A stretch of DNA of 64,000 nt from Triops longicaudatus (GCA_022885665.1 JAGQDJ010000202.1:434001-498000), one strand, 5' to 3'; positions 47,061 through 62,000 are shown, numbered from the stretch's first letter. The notes: a model not told the origin generated them from the letters alone. Numbers and translations are program-made.

Positions 47061-50000
47061 TTCCGTACACTTATCTTTTTCTTACGTCCTTACGTTAATT
47101 TAAACCTCAAACTGAAACGCAGCATTAACTCGCACACATTCAGTCCAGGCCTCAAACCTCGAACACGAGAATGGATGTTCAGCCATAAATTTTTAAATTA
47201 AATAAAAATCATTGCACAGAAAATTGAGTCAATAAATGTCAATGTAAAGCCCCAAAGTTCTTAGAATAAACTCCAACTTTGAAGCTAGAACGTACTATTT
47301 GATTGATTAGGTGAGTGCAAAATGAAACCTTATTTTTGGTCCTTTAAATGACTTATTTAATTGTATATTTCAGAAAAGTTAGATCCTTGACTTTTAGTAC
47401 ACAGATTTAATGAATTTCGAGACAAACAGGCAGGCCCTGATCGTCCCTTCTCCACCCTTTGAGTTCGTGAGAGTCACGGCTGAATACTAATACGTTCCAG
47501 TTTGTAATTCTAACACGTATAGACGCAGGTCAAACTTATAGAACAGTTTCAGTTTCACGGAGTATGTAATCATATGTTAGGTGTATAGGAAAAGGTTTTA
47601 ACATGCAACGTTTTGTTTCAAATAAATCTACTACCATTATGTTCACTAAAGTAATGAAAATGGTGAAGGTTCGCTGAGACGAAGAGCGCATGTTATCTCC
47701 GTTCTTCCTTCTTTTTGTCCACTCTACCAAACCTGTCATCATCCTACTGTAGCGCTGTCATAATACAAGAAGTTAGCCCCCAAGTCCCCTACAGGGCGGA
47801 GGGAAGCAGTGGATTGTTTTGCCTGTCTGTTCTACCTTGCTTTTGGCCCCGCGTGAAAGTCATGGAAGCAACGTCCCTATTAGCGAAGGGTTACAATAAG
47901 CGGTCATCATTATCGTTTTTATGGGCTCGAAAAACCCACCAGCGTGAAAAAGCTTATACGCTGTATACCTAACACGGCAAACTTGCATTCAAACCGTTTC
48001 CTCCTGCTTCTTTAGTATAAAAACACATACATACAATACGTTTGCAGCGTTTTGGAGCTCATGTGTTTCAACCCCTCCTTTCTGTTTTTTTTTTTCGCTG
48101 AATTTTTTTCCCTTTTTTTGTTGGCGTTGGTGGGGAGTTTTGTAATGGTAGAAGTTAGAGCGCAGTATTAGAGGAACACGCATTGAATGCATTATCTTAC
48201 ATCATTACCTTGCCCATCAAGTAATTACTTTGCTACCTTGCGTGCAGACTAAGTGTGGACCAGGATATCCCTGGTATTATCATCTCTCGGTACGTACAGC
48301 TGCTGCTACTTTGAATGTCCGCTAGAAGGTACAGTTTTCTGTAGTCGGACCATTTCCGTTTTTTCTTCCCATTTCTTTCTTGTCAGTTTTTTCTTCTTCT
48401 CTGGGAAACGCATAAGAACGGTTAATTGATGAAAGGAACCCCCATTTTTATTACTTTACCGCAAAAAGCTTGTTTTTGTGTGTTAATAGAAACAATAAGT
48501 GAAGCTTAAGACTGGGATTTCTAAGATTTTTTTTAACCGTTGGGTTGTAAGTAAAATTGTCTAAGTTTCATCCTTATAAGATTAAAAAGACTAAATTTGC
48601 ACGGTCTGTTGAACCCGTTTTATAGAGCGAGCAAAATTAAAGTTAAACGTTTTATCAACATGCTGTAACATTCAGCGTTTTTATATCATGAAAAAGGAAG
48701 CGATGGATATTAGTTTGTCCGCTTTTGTTACGAATGAATAGCACATTGAGTTATACGTTTTTTAAGGAAGCTTTGCGCAGCGTGTAACTGAATTAATGTG
48801 CGGTTTTACCCCGATTTGAATTCAATCATTTATTTTTTTTAAAAGGGAATACATGTCATCTTGTGATTTTCAGACATTGAATACCATTTTTGTCAAAGTG
48901 AACTCTTGTAATGTCAGGAAAAATACCTTTATTGAAATATCTTGTCGGCACTTTTCAAACTGGAAATTCGTTAAAGTATGGAAGCCCTTATGCGCTGAAT
49001 CGTCATCCTGACTGTTTTCAGACAATAAACAGCAGGTGCATTTTTTTACATCTTTATGACAATTTTGAAATGAAAAAATATGTGGCCGCTATTCTTTTCA
49101 AGTATTTGTTCAGCTGTTGAATATAAAACTATAAGGAAAAAAATTTAATGTATGGAAATATTTCAGACAACTTTATTTTCCTTAAGAATGACAACTGAAA
49201 AGCACGAAAACTTGCATAAATGTGCTACTAGTAGCATGCCAAGAGAGTCTGAATATGAAGCCCGTAAACTATTGCGCCTCACGTAGAAATTCAGCATAGT
49301 GAGCCATTTTCTGAGTATTGACATAAAGTTGAGTAACATCTTTTATTCACTGCGTTTTTCCGCTACATTCATGAGAACATACCCCAAAAGATGGCAGCTA
49401 TCTTAAAGGCGCCTCGTAGTGGCCCTTCTGTACATATTTGGACTATATCTTTCCCACTTTTGCTCAGTAAAATTTGACCAAAATTTTGCTATCGTAGAAA
49501 CTGACATTGTGGTGGTAAAGATGAAACACGCGAATAATTTTAAATTGACAATATTAAAAAGTATGGATGTGTTCTATTCATTTTCCTTGATGTTTAAAAT
49601 GAGCCTCAGTGCTTATTTTTTTTTTAATGGACAGCATTTTCTTCACGTAGTGTCCAGTTGTTCTTTGTTCTTCGTAAAGAAGGCCGAGATATGCTATCCC
49701 AAGCAATTTTTGGCGCTTAGCTTTTACGATCATCTTTTCTCGCCGTCTTTCTTTTGCGGCGATTCGAACGCGCGACGAAAAAGCCCGCGTACATACGTCA
49801 AATTTGCAATTCTGATGCGTTGGGTGTCAAAGACCCCCTTTGCTTTGACCTTAAATGATGGCTTTCTGTAGACAGGAGAGAAAGGGAGACAAGATGGCTT
49901 TTGAATGTCGGAAAAGTTCGAGAAAAAGTAAAATAACTGGGAAGTTTCGCCACAGGTCTTTTGTTTCTTCACAGGCGGTTTCCTTTCCTCCACGTTTTTC

Positions 50001-53000
50001 CGAAGTGCTGAGAAGTGAGCCAAAGTTTCCTCCTTATTCAACACTTCTTTTGCATAAATTTCAAAGAAAATTTAGCCATATTAACCCTCCTGCCCACCCT
50101 GCAAAACAAGAGGGAAGAGGGTGGTTCAAAAAGTCGCTTCACTCTACCATTGCCCCATTTTTAACCCTCCGACCTGCTAAAAAATGGGTTTCACGTCAAT
50201 TCTTCCACTTCAGGTTCTTCAAACAAAAAGAGCATTTTTTCGCCTATAGTGCTCATTAAAAAAACCGTAGTCAAATATTAGGTTAGGCTTATGTTACTAA
50301 TTGGGGTTAGTTTCCACCCCCTCTTTTCTTTACTCGTCCAAAAGGCGCTACGCAAATAGTAGAAAGTATTCAAGGCTCGTTTGCACTTTTTTAGGGCTAC
50401 AGTGAAATACACAGAAAACGGGGCCATTTTCTTTGTTACAAATCCGGTTCTTTTTTTTTCTTGGGAGGGGGACAGCAAATGAACAGGGTAGGGAGGAAAA
50501 TGGGAGGAGGCGGCAAGTGGCAGAGCAAATTGCTCACCGCAACTATGAAAAGTCGTGTTTCATGGCACGGAATAAGGTTCAATCTTATTTAAAAAAAAAG
50601 CCCGAAAACTTCTTTAGTTTTAACTCGCTGGGAGGTCCTTTCCATTTTATCCGAACTTTTTTCGTCCCTCAGTTTCCTGGTTTTTATACTTATGTTAATC
50701 TTTAAACATCAAAGTGTTTTGCGCCACTAACTTATGTGTATTTCGGACGTTTTATCTGAATGATAGGAAAAGGAAAATTCGCTAACTATTGGTAATAAAA
50801 ATTTCAAATTTATTGAGGCAGTGATTAACTTATGTGTATTCTTACGTGTATTCCTATGTTGCAAGACAAGAGTATTGAAGCCCTGTCGTCCATGTGTGCT
50901 TTAACAAGCCATACTTGCGGCAAGTTATTCACGAATCAGTTTTCTGTTGCTCGTACTAAGAAAAATTACAGAGCGCAACTCTGAAAAGTTGCGTAATTGC
51001 TCGCCAAGGGAAACAACTGAAAATTAATAATTATTTAACCGTGAAAATCCACATAAAATAAATATGTCATATGTAGGATAGGCTCATTGGACACTTTTTA
51101 GCTTGCTTCAACCACGACCCCAGAAAGGGGAAAACTGATTTTGAAGATATATGTATATATAGTTATGTACAGGACGTGTGCATAAATCTGCTTCAATCAA
51201 CTACTCAAAGTTGCCAATTCTGTACAATTTTCTGATAGAACAAATATTCATTTATGCAATTCTAGGGTTCAGTAGCGTAGAAGCTGGATAAACGGACTTC
51301 GACTCTACGAATAAGTGGAAATTTATACCCAAATTGATTGCAAAAATAGTGATTTATAGGGGAAGAAAAATCAAACACATTTAAAACTTTTGAAAAGTAG
51401 CCTTTATTGACACTTAAATAATTTTGGCTGCATATATTGATAGACCGAAGTGGCAAAACCTTGGAAACCTCCGCAAAAAATAATGTGCAAGTTACATTTT
51501 TTTTGTAATTTAATGATGATCGTGTTTTCCCTCGTTTCCTCTCGTACTAATCTCTGATGGATTCAAATGTAGTTTCTTAGCTATGTGCATGTTTATGGAA
51601 TTTTCCAGATAATTTTTTGTTATCGTCAGTAAGTAATATTAAAAAGGACTGCTTGAAAAGTAACATTCTCACGTACAAATTGCCCAGAAACTTTCGAGCA
51701 TATAAAAAGGGTCACCTTTCTCGGTCAGAAAACAAACAAAATAATAAAAGTTCTTCCTACTCGCTATCGTAAAAGGGACACTTTGTCAAAAATTCACGAA
51801 TTTTAAGACTTACACTTATTCTGTTTTGAATTCGAATATTGTTCCATCATTCAAAGAAAACTGGTCGATTAAAATTTGGTACGTGAATGACTATTATTGC
51901 CGTTTTTTTCTACATAGCCAATTTTGCTTTGGACATTGATTCTCACAGCTACTTCACGGCATTGTGTTGTATTAAGTATTAGAAGGCAGAGAAAGAGGAG
52001 GAAAAGGAGGATGGCCAGTTAATTACTTTGCGAAAAAAAGGCAGGAACGATATTTATCAAACTATATTGGCAAAACACATTAAAAACTGTGCTAAAAACT
52101 AATTGTAAATATACGTGTTTATTATACTCATAAAAGGCACAGTGGTTGAGTGGTATCCCCAGTGTCTGCTTGAATTCCGTGTTCTGGGGCCATTTCTTTG
52201 CGTAGCCAAGTTACGAGGAACCCGCCCGTCTGACTGCTAATGACCGGGAAGACTGACCTCTGACACCCAACGCAGCCAAAAAGGAATACGGGGGAAGGAT
52301 ATGAAAAGTAAAATATGGTTCCTACAGCCACCCTTCCATTTCTTTACAAATCGTTGAGCTGAGAATGTAAAATGGTTGAAACATTCTCTGATTTCCAGCA
52401 CGAGTCTTCCTTCTTCATCATTTTCGTCTTCCAATGCTTCACGGTCTTTGAAATAAAAGCATATAAGGGCAGAAATGGATCCAAATTTGGCTGTAAAGGT
52501 GGAAAAGTTTTCGGGACCGTGATGCCGTCCGTATTCCTAAATGAAGCGTAGAGAATGATGATAGAAAAACAACTTTCACACACGCCCACTCAGGTTAATC
52601 TTCCCACTTCTGCTGATGAAACAAAATGTTTTCCAACTTCGATGCTACTGGGCTTTATGTCTGTAAAACTCAGAAACGAGGGTCTGAGTTACTTGAAAGG
52701 AATGCAAATACTGTATATCAGTTCCATACAAATGTTCGAATTTGTTAAATATTTTCGAGGAAATTGTGTCGCGTGTGATCTCACATAAATCTATAAAATA
52801 TGTATTTCGATGACGAAGCGAATTGCACAATGTAGCTGAAAAAACAAAATAGATTTAAGAAATTCTAAGAATAACTAAAATTATAGTGTGAAACATCATT
52901 CTACTTGGTTCTTCCGTATTCTTATGGGGTAAGAGGGTGATAATAAGGTTTGTGCAGCTTTTTAATCCTCTTTATGGTAGAAGGATGGGGAACGAGTCAA

Positions 53001-56000
53001 ATTTCCATTTAGCGAGGTAAAAATTGAGGGATTGCAGAAGGAAAAGAACGCTTAAGTTAGGGAAACACCGTATTTTGGGGTTTTGGTGCCCGAGTCATTA
53101 AAAATGCGTCCGATAGCCATCGATACCTTGTAGTTTACCACCTGCAGCCCTTTCAAAAGTTTCTAACCATCATCATCATGACCATCATCATGCTTTAAAC
53201 CTTAAACCTATATTACCTTTAACGCTTTTGTCAAGAGAATGGCAGCACCTTTTCATTTGAACCGCAGATAAACGTTTAAGCGGTTCTCCCATCTTTGCCT
53301 TTCTGCCTCCTTATTCTACCAGATCGTTCGCCGTTCCAAACCTTCCATTTGACAATACGCCATTAGGACAAGTTTCCTTAGGTCTTGGCTTTAAATTTTG
53401 GGTATATATTTTGCCATAATGGGTCCTAATGTACAAAGGTATACAGTTTCTGATGATATGATACGCTGGGTTATTAGGTTCTCTCTGGAGTCACGCGTGG
53501 TAAAGGCTTATTTTGTACAAAAGCCGTTTTCTGTTGTGGTGTTAATCACCCATTGTGTAATACGTCTGTCAATGAAGACTAAAGTATCTTGGTTTTATTG
53601 AGGTTGGCAAACCCATGTTAAAACATGGAAGTTTGGGATCTCTTTTACAACCCTGCAACACGCCACGTTTCTTTCAGATTTGTCTTCCTTTTTTTGGGCC
53701 CATTTTGGTGTAGTTTATCTATCCGCCTGCGCTTGGAAGTTCTGGCAAAAGAAGGAAAGAAATAAAAAGGATAAAGATTCGAGAGAAAGAGAAGAGAAGA
53801 AGTAAGGGTTATTTCTTCTTGTTGGGTAATCTTGCCCATCTATGTAGAAAAGGCGTGATGAGCACAATGGAAGCCTTGGCGTAATCTTGGCTCGTAAAGT
53901 TGAAGTTGTTAACAGAACACGAAGCTGACACTATCATTATCATTATCAGTTGAGCCCCTTTTAGAACATATTTATAGACTACACATACCTATCCACAAGG
54001 GCAGCGTGCCCCGTCATGTTACCCTCAATTACCCCTTTGCATTTTTATATTTTTTGGTCTTTCTTTCTGGTCTGGGACCTTTCAAGGGAAGCTACGAATA
54101 TGTATTATAATCTCTTCTCCGTGTTTGTCCAAAGAAACTGGAGAGTTGTCGAGGGGGTGGGAACCAACGCAAAGTGACCAAAATTGTAGAACAAAAGGGC
54201 TCTAAACTGTTTATTTTCTTCTTTTTTTTTTTCTTGACCGACAGAGCCTAAAAGGAAAAGGAAAAACGAACATTTAATTTTCTTTATTTGCATAGCACCG
54301 CATTTTAAGTCGCCGCAGCCAGCTGCAGTATACAAATGTTTTCCAACCCTAATTACAGGGTGATTTGGGTTTAAGTTCTTTCTGCTTGGCGTTTCCAAGG
54401 GCTCAGTACTTTGTTCGTTTGTTGTTGGCCATTATGAGGTTTGGGCAGGTTCTTTTGGGATTCGGTGCGTGTTTACAATAAGTAATTTGTAGTCTTAGAA
54501 GGCGAGCTAAATATACCTTAGTTTGATGTTGTATTCAGTTTTATTTACAGGATCCCAGACGGGCAGAGAGAATGGCAACGGATTCGTGCAAAATGACGGA
54601 TTGTAATGATTGTACTTATTTTGGCAGTTTGTACAATTGACATCCTTTATGGGAGAAAAAAGAAGTCGAAAGAAAGGTTGGGTAATTTTAGGCTTTCATC
54701 ATGAAGCCTTTGATAGAAGTTAAGGCTCACTTGTTTAGCTGTTTGGGTCCGAAAATCGTGTTTCTTTCTGACGGAAACCGCAATTTTAGATTGTTTTTTA
54801 AATGTGACTATTACTGTGCCGCGAAACAAGTTTCGTACTGCGATGGCAACTTGACATGATTTACGGGTTGTGACTTCGGAAAAAGAATAGTTTTTTGGAA
54901 TTTAAATGAGAGGGCACGTGCCTTTTGTGCCTTCTCTCTTTTGAACGCGAGCTTACTTGCTTGACTCTAGTGAAAAAGTTTTACTTCTTGAGTAAAAACT
55001 GATAACAACAGCTAAAGCTTAAAAATAGAAGTTTAGAAATAGATAGTTAAAAACATCTAAAATGTAAGTGTAACATTTAATTCGGCGAATCTTTGAAGCA
55101 AAAGTAGAAGAAAGCATGACAGAAATATACTGTCCGTCGGGCAAAATGCCCTGTGTGTCATTACGCATTGGTAATGAAACCCACGAGCCCACGTCAGGAA
55201 TGAGTAAAAGCATACTTTTAGCATTCTAAAAAAAATAAATAAAATAAAATACGGTTCACGAAACAGTCAGTGGAAGAAGTAAACTATTGTGTTTGTTTTA
55301 ACTCGTCACTAAAGAAATTTCAGTTAGTAGTCCCAAGAACTAGGAAAAGCTCGCGCAATAATGACAGCTCCCTTTTTCATTAATTATTTTCTGGTATTGA
55401 TTATGAACAATTTTTAGTAACAAGCATGAAAAGAGCGGTTATCTCTTCGAGGCAAATCTATTTTTATATTTTATGGAGGAATAATTATTGATTTGTATAG
55501 ATATTTTTTAGGAATTTCTCCTCGAAGAAGGGGAGGAGGAATTATAGGATGCATATGTTTTGTAAAACACGGATCGTTTTACTACTTTTTACAGCAGAAC
55601 CAAGCTTTACTAGCTCAATGACGTGAGAAATATGAACACACCACCCGCTGGTTTCTTTTAACCGCACCTCTCATCTCGTAGGCAAATTACAACCTGCATT
55701 GCAAGGCTTTTTACGTATATATTATAGAGCGTTTTGGGAAGAACAAAGAGAAAAGGTAAAGAAAGAAAGGAAGGAGGATGGCGAGTTTATTATATTTATC
55801 GTTTCAAATGGTTGTTTGTTATTAAGACTAATATGTAGTCAGCCCTCCGTCTTTCTTTCTCTTCCGCTTGATAATTTTTTTTTTTAAAAAAGGCGCGTAA
55901 AATACTGTCCCGTTTGATTCAATCTAGACCGCCGAGAAAACAACGACATACAGAAAGCGTGCAAGGAAACACAATTTGTAATGTTGATCATTTTTGCACA

Positions 56001-56305
56001 CGAATGAGTTATTTGTATATTTTTCAACAGCGTCTTTCTCTGCTTGATATTTTTGATTGTAGAAATTTGGGAAAATGCATTAGTCGTTAGACCCAACAAT
56101 ACACGAACATAAATTTTGTTTTCCCTTTTAAGGGAGTCAATGCCATGTTTTGACTTTAGTAAAACTCATGATAACCAATTTTAACCAATTGTTCTCAAAT
56201 TCTTTTCTATGGTTTAAACGTTGTTTAAAAAATTTCCGTTTTTATAAAATAAAATTAGTTTTCTTCACGCTGACTTAAATCACTCTGCGAAGATTTCAAC
56301 CTAAG

Positions 56306-56477
56306 AAAGGCAAAGAACGATGTAGTTTGAACATCAGCGATTCCAGATTGAAACAACACGTGGAGATAGAAGGGAGGATTCGAAACTTGAAAGTGACTGA
56401 GTTAAATTTTATGAGAGATTTGCTTGAGCAGAACGAAAGGGTTAAATCACTGGAAAATGAATTCTGTAGCCAACAAG
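56306..56477 (+). other. Candidate coiled-coil coding exon (unconfirmed)
   Basis: Bounded by an acceptor-like CAACCTAAG and a donor CAAG|GTGTCA, 172 bases, one frame open throughout. It reads KGKERCSLNISDSRLKQHV, then EIEGRIRNLKVTELNFMRDL and LEQNERVKSLENEFCSQQ. Charged residues and Leu/Ile/Val at heptad positions suggest a coiled coil. It is the most protein-like segment in the gene-poor region, but I recognise no family and see no partner exon. Confidence 0.35.
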
Positions 56478-58183
56478 GTGTCACATTAGGTTTGTTTCTT
56501 TGTATGCGACACTACTTGGGATGCTGATGGGCGTAGTTAAGTTATGCACAACAGAAAGTGGGTGTTAGAGCCAATATATTCCATTCACCTCCCCCCCCCC
56601 CCGCCTCTTAAAGAATTCTAAACAAGACACTATACGCTCTTTTCATATTTTTATTTTCTAATTTCCTTTTACATCTGAATTGAGCAATGAATTTATTGTA
56701 GCACTTTTCAGATTTTTTTTACCCAAGTTTGGCTTTTGATTACTGACTTATATTTGTTTAAAGGTGCAATCTAGTGTAAGAGCGTTACTAATCACTTGCG
56801 TTTATTTTTTAATTTTAGCATTGAGTGGAAATTTGACTATTATTCAGTGTCTTTAAGTCTTACCTGTAACCGTCTGTACTCTTTTATCTTTGGTTAAAAC
56901 ATAAGTGTATTAAGTGTAAAATTATATTAAATATGGGAAAAAGTTTACTAAATGTAATTTACAAACTAAATGCGGGTTATTTACGTGTTATTTTTAATGC
57001 AAGCGGCTGTAAAATTCCCTTACTGCTTTTATTGGTCATTTTAAATTTCCTTTACTTCTCTTTCGTTTTTACGCATTCCTTTCTTTTAGAAGACAAAGTG
57101 GTAAGAATTACTCGGGCTACGATTTGAAAATGGCAACAACTCCGGGTTCTTTTATTTAAAAAGGGAGTTAACTTCCATTTAAAGACGGGTTGTTACCGAG
57201 GAAGATCGTTGATAGTGTCTCCAAACTGTCACAGTAACGACAGTTAGTACGTCAGTAACCGGAAATTTTATTTCGAACGTGAACCCAAAGTTACTTTTGT
57301 GTCCCAAATCTTTCTTTCAAATCAGGTCATCCAAAAGGTGAAAAAGAACGTAGTTATTCCACTCTGGGTAACTTTACGATGGAAGTGTTATCTTTTTACT
57401 AAAAGTTCTCTAACTTAAGCAATCAGTTGCTTTTTTAATAAAGAAAAGAAAGGACAATAAAAACGAGAAAGAGTTCAAATAAATGAATGGTTTACCTGCT
57501 CCTGGAGTATCTTTACTACTGTGTTAAAATGGAATATTCCATTCCTCGTATAGCAGGAGAATATTAGAAACCTTTTTTTTAGTCGAGTTTTCTGTATGAA
57601 ACTTTTGTTGCAGTCTGGAAAAAGGTAGCAGTAAGGCGTCCATTACTCGTTGTTTTTCTTGTTCTTCGGTTTTCCTGTTTTTTTTTTTTTGTTCAAGAGG
57701 GGATTGATCGTTTGTGATGGTAAGAGGAAAGCTAGTATGGTTTTTAAAACTCGAAAAGGTGTATTTTGTTATCAGTGGGATCAGTGCTGGTGGTAATTCG
57801 GGTCTCTCAGACTGACATTGTCATTCATCAGTGGTAGAAGCAGCGCACCCCTGCAGATTTTGACTTCCGCGTCATAGAAAAATTCGGTTGCCCGATTTGA
57901 AAATTTTATTGCCCACCCCCATAGCTGCACGGGAGCCCCAAGTTTGCCCCGCTATTTTTTTAGTACCCTCTTTTATCTTCGTATGCAATTTAAGCTCACT
58001 TTTGGAGGAGCGAACTTGAAGTATTCGAATTTGAACGCTCATTTTGTGCGTTCAAAAATATTTTTATTGTATATTTAATAATATACTTTTGCGTGGGAAA
58101 GTTTATTCTGTGTTTTTAAGTATAATTTGTTTAAAAGTACTTGACAGTCTACAAATTTACAAATAATGCCTCAAAAACTTTGG

Positions 58184-58238
58184 GCGTTCGTTGCTCGAAT
58201 TCTGGAAGTCACCGACATGGCAGTGTAGGCCACGTTAC
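58184..58238. repeat. Diverged direct repeat, copy 1
   Basis: Matches 59006-59060 in the same orientation at about 40 of 55 bases, starting from the shared GCGTTCGTTGC. Most differences are transitions, as expected for old copies of a dispersed repeat. Confidence 0.65.
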
Positions 58239-58289
58239 CATACGATATGTAGAAACGTACATGGAAGCGTTTTCTTGAAGTCCTTGTAA

Positions 58290-58695
58290 CCAGAGCTTCG
58301 GAGCGGAGCCAGGAGCTGGAGTGGAGCAGTGGAGATAGGGATTTTTGCCCGGAGAAGGAGTGGAGCTGGAGCAAGCAAAATTTGTCTTGTTCCAATGCTC
58401 CGGTTTTTATAGTAAAATTCCCTTATCCGGCCCAGTTCCTAGCAAGCCGTCGCTTTAATCGGCCGAAATATCAGACAAAAAATTTTCAGGCGCAATACTC
58501 GCACATTTTTAGCGTCGACAGTTAAAAAAGGGAATTAAAACGTATTTTATCTCGTTAGTTTTCTTACCTATAATCGCTGTTGTATTCAATTTAATTAACA
58601 TTGTAATTAAGCTTAAGTAATTTTTATGAGATATGCCGGAGCATACGGAGCAGGGAGCGGAGCTGGAACAGGCATGTGATTCTGGAGTGGAGCAA
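58290..58695. repeat. GGAGC-rich imperfect repeat clusters
   Basis: Two clusters (about 58290-58375 and 58636-58695) of GGAGC, GGAGT and CTGGA words with irregular spacing, separated by ordinary AT-rich sequence. They lie between the two copies of the direct repeat and may belong to the same old mobile element. Confidence 0.55.
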
Positions 58696-59005
58696 CCCAA
58701 AAAATTGACAAGCTCCGAAAGTTCTGTAACACGTTTTTATCGCAGGAGTGCGATAATCCGACTAATAAAAGTTTAACGGCTTATTTGTGTAAAAAATCTA
58801 TTTACAATTCGCTATATACATTTTTGTTTATAGTAACTTATGTATCGAAATGCCTAATGCTCGCCTCGTTTTGCAAGGATTTCTCCAAATTTTGAAGCGC
58901 ATTATTCCCAATCGAAAAAAGTAGCTAGATTTTACCAGTTTAATTATAGTTATTATATATATTTTACATAAAATTCTTGTCGAATTAAAAGTTCCTGCAA
59001 TAGAT

Positions 59006-59060
59006 GCGTTCGTTGCCCAAATTCCGAAAGTCACTAGCATGGTAATGTAAGCTACAATTA
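59006..59060. repeat. Diverged direct repeat, copy 2
   Basis: Second copy of the sequence at 58184-58238, same orientation, 822 bases downstream. Confidence 0.65.
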
Positions 59061-62000
59061 TGTACTTTTCGCTTGTAGTAGCTACGACCAAATGGTAGAA
59101 GTGCCGTAAATCCTTACTAAAAACAACAGAGTTAAAAGGTACGGGAAATCTGTTCGTTATAGATAAAGTTCGTATTTGCAAATACATGTATTGTCCTTCA
59201 TTTTTAATGTTACTCCAATACCTGTGAACACCTTTTACAATTAGCCAACAGTTCTTCACCATTTTTTGCTGTTAATCAACATCAGCTAAGACTTAAAAAT
59301 ATATATTGTAAAAAATATCAAACGAGAATGACGAAAGCGTCGCTCGTATAAAATTGGCAAAATGTATAAATACATTAAAATAACGTAGATTGAAAGTAGT
59401 GTTATCTTCTCCTGAAATAATTTCCGTCAAGATTCTTAATTCACTAAAATATTGTGATAAACTGCTTGCGCCGGACAGAAAGTCCGGATTGATACAGGCA
59501 ACGAACAAAGTAGAACGTTGATGCTGCGAACGCAAAATCCCTACCCTGCTTAAATATCATAGTAGGGGGATGACTATGGCGAATCTGAGGGCGACTTAGC
59601 TTAAACGTTATTTTTTTAGATTTTACAGCTTTATTAGAGATAAAAGCTCGTTTTGATTAAACATCAGTCGCACTGCAGTTGCTGGAGTATCTGTCCGTTG
59701 TATCTACCATTTGCCCTATACAGCCGTATGCTCTATGCAAATTAAAAACCGCTATCTCAGAACGTCATAAGAAAACAGCAGTTTTGTCGGGAAAAACCGT
59801 TCCATCGTTCGACATTCATCATTCGTTGCATACGCACCAGGTAGTCATGGCTAAAGGGGACTCCGAAACGTTTTTTTTTTCCCGCAAAAACCGCTGTTTT
59901 CGGGATCAAAATTAACTTTGGCGGTTTTCAATTTGCGGAATAGAGCCAACTGGTGGATTGTGCTGCTGCTTGGTAACATGTGATGAGTTACTGTAGCGGT
60001 TTAGACCGTTTAAATAAAGCGTTCTCCACAAAGTACTTTTGCATGACGAGTTATTCCGATCTCGTAAGTTTGTGGTAATTGAATGAAAATTCGAGTATCT
60101 TTCAGTTGGCAGTTTTCGTGTGTTTGTATTTTTAAGTGATGTTGCTTTTGGCGTAAAGTGTATTCAGAGCTTCTATGCGATCTATTAAAAAGCTCGCACT
60201 CGTCCTAGAACACTTGCGAAACTGGAGCGAGGTGGGGGAATATGAGTCTTACATGCTTTAGCATTGATCTGGTCGTCAAGGAGCACGTTGTAATAAATAC
60301 TAAGTTTTGTGGTTGGCAGACAAATCCCCTTGTTCTGATCTCTGCAGGTTGTAAAATAAATGTATAAAAAAAACGAATAAGAAGGCTTTTGCTCCATCTC
60401 GGCCCACCAAAAACGGATGAATAAAATATGAGGCGGGGAAATAAATTCATCAAACGTCAAAAATTCCAAACGGTTCTTCGCTTCTTCTCTTCCTCCTTTT
60501 GCTCGATCTTCGACTGGCACACGGGGGACGGAATTTGAAGACTTGAAGCGTGTTTATGTTGCCTCCTATCGCGGTTGGTGTTGTGCTTCGCGCGGCAATC
60601 CGAAGACTAAGTTGAAAAAAGATAAAAATAACGAGGGAAAAGGAGAAAACAAAAATGGGAATTGAGGAACTTCAACATATTCAACTTCTCATCATCCCAA
60701 TGGGGCGATCTTGTTCTTCAGCGCCATTTTGAATATTTACGACGTTTCAGTAGGGAGGAATCAAAACTCATCTTCTGGTTCTCTGTCGTCATGCCTTCTT
60801 CTTTTATTTTTAGTCCACGGTGAAGAATCATACAGTAATCCATTGCATATGTGTACACCAAATTCCCGGTTTGTAAAATACTATTTTTTACTTGAACAGC
60901 TTCTTTATCAGTTCTGTCAAAATCAAAGAATGTGTAGTAACCAAACGAGGAGCACCAACGTATATGTTCCTAATGTACTGGACGTTACCACCTTCATCTC
61001 CTCTTTCCTTTAGGGGTCGAATTGAAAGAAGGAGAACTGAAAAGGTACTGAAATGAAGTGAATGGTATTATAGTCCAGAAAAGAAAAAAAGGTCTAGAAA
61101 GTTTTCGTAATTCGTGTCTGTTCATAATAATTATACCAACTTGACTGGCATTAATCACCGACACGTGCTCGAGCGTATTGTTCCTTCCAAAAAGTAACTT
61201 CCATTTTTCTTCTTTCGCCTCTCCTCTCCCCTTGGCCTTCTAGAACTCTCCAGGTAAAAGCATTAAAATGACTGGGGAGCGTTTTATTAGCTCATGGGGA
61301 GCGTTTTAACCCTGTATTCTAGTAACTAGAATGAGTTTTAAGAATTATTTTATTTATTTTTTACTGGAGTTGTGTTTGTAGCTTTCGACGTGTGTGACAC
61401 ACAAGATACATGATGGGGAGTCTGGGTTGTGAGGTTGCTCTTAAACATGGAGCGAGTAAGACAACTCAACACGTTTTCAAATCAAGAAAGGGTATGGTAG
61501 GCATTGGGCCCTTGGAGCCAGAATGATTGAAGAAGGCGATAAAATGGAATGCAAGACCTCAATTTGCTTATATCGTTAGTTGGCTGCGGGCGCATGTCTG
61601 ATTGGAATACTTGTGCATGTATATACTGCAGTACTTGATGAAGAATGCAACATCTTATACGGGAGAAATTGCTATTGTGGCCTGCAACATGCTGATAACT
61701 AGATACAATGACGGATTCCGAAGCTTAATGAGCTTTGGTTAGTCCGTGTATGATGATAAAATGCTCTCTTTTATCCTAGTAATGAAAACTTCACTTGTTC
61801 ATGCATCTCGTGTGTATGGATACCATTGACAGGCTTATAGCTGTGAGCTGGAAGGGAGAAAACCGACCCTTTAGAAGTTACAATAGTTCTTACGCTGCGC
61901 AGTTAATGAAGTAATGATTTACAATGATGGTAAGCATAATATAAATTTGTTTTGCCGTAACATGGTTGTCCCTCTGTAGTACTATTTGTGTTGTAGTAAC

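Larger units (their letters stand above)
45324..58183. other. Gene-poor region, fourth part
   Basis: No recognised gene. Contents: an AT-only tract at 46868-47060, ATC/CAT triplets near 53167-53193, a 12-base C run at 56591-56602, and one candidate coding exon at 56306-56477. The other ORFs are short and have no recognisable motif. Confidence 0.45.

Noticed and set aside
49758..49775. B-box-like GTTCGAATC on the minus strand
   Set aside because: No cloverleaf stems or A box could be fitted around it, so not a tRNA.
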